A stretch of 7,919 nucleotides of DNA from Paludibacteraceae bacterium. Lineage in GTDB: Bacteria; Bacteroidota; Bacteroidia; Bacteroidales; Paludibacteraceae. Below, piece by piece: positions 5,788 through 7,919 of the stretch. How positions within the stretch are numbered: position 1 is the stretch's first letter; every line of letters begins with the position of its first letter. The notes under the pieces are model-generated. The model was not told where the DNA came from, did not search any database, and worked only from the letters and a program-made list of their open reading frames with translations. Made by a program: the position numbers and the translations under genes. Location of the stretch: contig JAGPGR010000068.1 of the NCBI GenBank assembly GCA_018055865.1, forward strand, positions 1 to 7,919, given 5' to 3'.

Positions 5788-7080
5788 CTATTTTTCCAGC
5801 TGTTTTTTGATTTTGCTGATAGCGTTTTCGATGGATTTATCCGGTTCAATAATGTTATATTCGCCCCAAAATTCCGGATCGGAAAATCCGGATGCTTCAT
5901 CCTGAATTACCACCGTTGGACTTATCCTGTCTTTGGTGCGGAAAGTTTTTCGGTCCATATCGTCCGACCAGTCTGTTGCAGCCATTTCGATAACGGAATT
6001 GTAGAAAGTGTGGAAAAGCCGTTTTTGCCAGTTGATTTTCAGACCCAGATCGATACGACCGTAGGAATAATACCAGGTATCATCTACGAGCCGGTAGTCA
6101 ATCACATAATGCGCTCTGGTGGTGTTAATTTTAGCGTTGAATGGCTTTTTCCGAACAAAAATGCGGGTAGCTTCGTCGTTGTTGGTCAGGTCCATGTCAA
6201 ATTCGGCCTTAGCCAGCGCAAAGGTTTCGGCATCGACATACAGATTGCCGTAAAAGAGTGGTTCTGCAATGTGTCGCAGCTGTCGGAAGTCGATTACGTA
6301 CACAACCCGGTCGTTTATTTGGTCTGTTTTCAGGAATTTGAATTCATAATTCTCAAAAATATTTTCCGAGAAAATATAATCGGGATAACGCATTACATCC
6401 AGGTAAATATTGTTGAACGGACCACCCATCAGTTTGAAAACCAGCGTATCGAGTTTGTTGTAATCGGTGCTTTTACGCGATTTGAACAGTGAGGCCATGT
6501 CATGCAGACTGCTGTTGTAAGCACGTTTGTACACTTCCACTATGGCTTCCGAAAGCGAAATATTGGTATTCTTTTTTTTGATGGTTTCGCGGTAGAAAGC
6601 TGTCATCATCATATCCCGCTGACTGTAGTTTTTATTCCTGTTTTCCATCATTTTCCGGATTATCGATTCCGGATCTTTGGAGATAACTTCCAGCGGAGGC
6701 AGTGTAAAAGGAAGCGGTTTCATTCTTATTTTATTGCCGGCAGGCAGCAGTGATACAAGCGCAATCCGCAGATTTTCGTATCCCAGAAAAGAGATTAACA
6801 GGTTTTTATCCATGTCAGCCTTTGGAACTTTGAGTAAAAATTCACCGTCGGCATTGGTCACGGTCGAGATGTTCGTTTTTTCTACCGAAATTACAGCGTA
6901 AGGCAATTGATCGTTCTTTTCGCCGATAATAATTCCTGAAAAAACAGCAAATGCAGAATCCGGTAATTGTGCTCCGGGTCTGATTTCGGCTGCCATAGCC
7001 TGAAATCCGATAAATAAACTCAATAAAAGGTACAGGGATTTTGAGAGTTTATTTTTGTGTATAAAATTGGTTGTTGTCAT
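5788..7080 (-). CDS. Secreted carboxypeptidase-regulatory-like domain protein
   Basis: The protein has 430 residues. The N-terminus (MTTTNFIHKNKLSKSLYLLLSLFIGFQAMA) is a signal peptide with a likely cleavage after AMA near residue 30; no lipobox cysteine is present. Residues about 46-125 form a carboxypeptidase regulatory-like beta-sandwich (FSGIIIGEKNDQLPYAVISV, then TNADGEFLLKVP and ISFLGYENLRI), the same fold as the N-terminal plug-preceding domain of SusC-type receptors. The rest (about 130-400) is rich in beta-strands and aromatic residues, with GNLYVDAETFALAKAEF near 279-295, and ends in DPEFWGEYNIIEPDKSIENA, a tail seen in this Bacteroidota family. No TonB-dependent barrel follows, so it is not a SusC. 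The likely location is the periplasm or outer membrane; the function is unknown. No terminator is evident after its TAG stop. It stands between recO and the kinase gene with no functional link to either that I can see. Confidence 0.85.
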   Translation of the reverse strand: MTTTNFIHKNKLSKSLYLLLSLFIGFQAMAAEIRPGAQLPDSAFAVFSGIIIGEKNDQLPYAVISVEKTNISTVTNADGEFLLKVPKADMDKNLLISFLGYENLRIALVSLLPAGNKIRMKPLPFTLPPLEVISKDPESIIRKMMENRNKNYSQRDMMMTAFYRETIKKKNTNISLSEAIVEVYKRAYNSSLHDMASLFKSRKSTDYNKLDTLVFKLMGGPFNNIYLDVMRYPDYIFSENIFENYEFKFLKTDQINDRVVYVIDFRQLRHIAEPLFYGNLYVDAETFALAKAEFDMDLTNNDEATRIFVRKKPFNAKINTTRAHYVIDYRLVDDTWYYSYGRIDLGLKINWQKRLFHTFYNSVIEMAATDWSDDMDRKTFRTKDRISPTVVIQDEASGFSDPEFWGEYNIIEPDKSIENAISKIKKQLEK

Positions 7081-7171
7081 AACAAAAGGGTGTTTTAATG
7101 TTTGATAAAACTCATTTTTTTATTTGAAATACTTCCTTTACAGGAGTTTTCGGTAATTTGCCCTGATGTTG

Positions 7172-7203
7172 CAAAGAAAAACATATTATTTTATTCCCGC
7201 AAA
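7172..7203 (-). promoter_or_regulatory. Candidate promoter of the secreted protein gene
   Basis: On the minus strand TTTG (7203-7200) is followed after 20 bases by TTTCTTTG (7179-7172), one mismatch from TAnnTTTG. The predicted leader is about 90 bases. This is the best candidate in the 220-base gap between recO and this gene; the remainder of that gap is AT-rich, and I see neither a terminator for recO nor another gene in it. Confidence 0.4.
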
Positions 7204-7300
7204 CTGGGGATGAAATTGTTTTTCTGTCAGGCATTTATCGTAGTCCGGTTTTTTCGAAATAACATAAATAAAACAAAGTAACTGGTAAAATGTTGTATTT

Positions 7301-7919
7301 TTATTCCCAAAGTTTATGAAGGATTTCAACTGAGTGAAGTGAATGAAAATCAGCAAGATGAAGCTTGAAGTATTCAGTGAAATGATTCAGCATATCTGCG
7401 CGCTGCTTTCTGGTCATGGGCACTTCATTCAGCCCAGAATAATCCATTTTCATAATTTTCCGGAACGTGGCTGAAGTTTCAGGCTCCAGATAATGAATAT
7501 GTTCCGGTCGTGAGCGTTGGAAAACGCCGTTCAGCATATCAAAATACTGAGGAGCGTTCATTTCATTCACGTCGGGAGCAAATCCAAGCCGGCCGGCCAG
7601 CTTAGCCATAAAAGCCAGATGAAAATTGCCGATACCTTCACTGCAACCATCCAGTTCGCATACCGTGTTTTCCAGAAACGTGTACAGCTCTTCGTCGCAT
7701 TCCGAGTGTTTCAGAGTTTTGTTCAATACTTCGGTCATAAAAAGTGCCAGCCCATTTTTCACCGCGTCGTACGGAATCTGGTAAAATGGAACCGCAATAC
7801 GCATTTCCCTGATGCTCTGAATTTCCTTTTTCGGATTGTGGCTCACATCTATTTCAACCACAGACAACGGTTGAAGCAGGGCAGCCCGGCAAGCCGATTT
7901 TTTCTTGCTGGCTCCGCGC
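7301..7919 (-). CDS. recO: DNA repair protein RecO, N-terminus cut off by the window edge
   Basis: RecO works with RecF and RecR to load RecA on SSB-coated single-stranded DNA and anneals complementary strands during gap repair. The visible 205 residues run from the window edge to a TAA at 7301. The frame continues upstream of the internal TTG at 7865-7867, so that codon is not the start: the upstream part reads RGASKKKSACRAALLQPLSVVEIDV, which matches the RecO OB-fold end (a basic loop followed by L-QPL---E). The helical C-terminal domain follows, with EIQSIREMRIAVPF, FLENTVCELDG, NFHLAFMAKLAGRLGFAPDV and the C-terminal HSLHSVEILHKLW. The complete four-cysteine zinc motif of some RecO proteins is not apparent. 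Family members have about 240 residues, so roughly 35 are missing. Identification rests on this pattern and is strong. Confidence 0.92.
   Translation of the reverse strand, partial: RGASKKKSACRAALLQPLSVVEIDVSHNPKKEIQSIREMRIAVPFYQIPYDAVKNGLALFMTEVLNKTLKHSECDEELYTFLENTVCELDGCSEGIGNFHLAFMAKLAGRLGFAPDVNEMNAPQYFDMLNGVFQRSRPEHIHYLEPETSATFRKIMKMDYSGLNEVPMTRKQRADMLNHFTEYFKLHLADFHSLHSVEILHKLWE

Noticed and set aside
5692..6492. A 266-codon open frame on the plus strand opposite the secreted protein gene
   Set aside because: It lies wholly antisense to a well-supported gene, has no family resemblance, no signal or motif, and its start overlaps the kinase gene's 5' end. It is a coding shadow.
7274..7281. 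A TTACTTTG sequence on the minus strand just after recO, resembling a -7 box
   Set aside because: There is no TTG at a suitable distance upstream, and it would give a leader of nearly 190 bases; the candidate at 7172-7203 fits better.
7865..7867. TTG as the start codon of the gene at the right edge
   Set aside because: The open frame continues to the window edge and the upstream residues match the RecO family, so the codon is internal and the gene is partial.
1..7919. Mobile elements, defence systems, CRISPR arrays, RNA genes, or a new multi-gene system
   Set aside because: All coding sequence is accounted for by seven recognisable same-strand genes; I found no transposase, integrase, array-like repeats, tRNA cloverleaf or compositional break.

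Overview
The window looks like an ordinary chromosomal stretch from a member of the Bacteroidota, most likely order Bacteroidales. Three things point there. The proteins resemble Bacteroidales families: a 67K-type SppA, a TGS-like/kinase fusion, a carboxypeptidase-regulatory-like secreted protein, and Bacteroidales-like LpxK and RecO. Several genes have upstream matches to the Bacteroidota promoter -7 consensus TAnnTTTG. Intergenic DNA is very AT-rich, and most starts lack a Shine-Dalgarno sequence. No insertion sequence, tRNA, rRNA, CRISPR array, phage gene or defence island is visible.

All seven genes lie on the minus strand, so transcription runs from high to low coordinates. In that order they are: recO (N-terminus cut off by the right edge), a secreted carboxypeptidase-regulatory-like protein, a uridine kinase/phosphoribulokinase-like fusion with an N-terminal TGS-like region, a small heat-shock protein (Hsp20), a thioredoxin (trxA), signal peptide peptidase A (sppA), and lpxK (C-terminus cut off by the left edge).

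Functionally this is housekeeping and stress biology: recombinational repair (RecO), envelope or secreted functions (carboxypeptidase-regulatory-like protein, SppA, LpxK for lipid A), and protein quality control and redox (Hsp20, thioredoxin). Rho-independent hairpins separate hsp20 from trxA, trxA from sppA, and sppA from lpxK, so these adjacent genes are mostly separate units and not one operon. The gaps are tight: the terminators of hsp20 and trxA almost touch the next gene's start or promoter.

I do not see a convincing undescribed multi-gene system. The most interesting signals are regulatory. A 15-bp sequence built from two TGTCA half-sites is duplicated upstream of hsp20. A 12-bp perfect inverted repeat surrounds an exact TAnnTTTG box upstream of the kinase gene. 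The terminator/start arrangement at trxA leaves no room for a conventional promoter.
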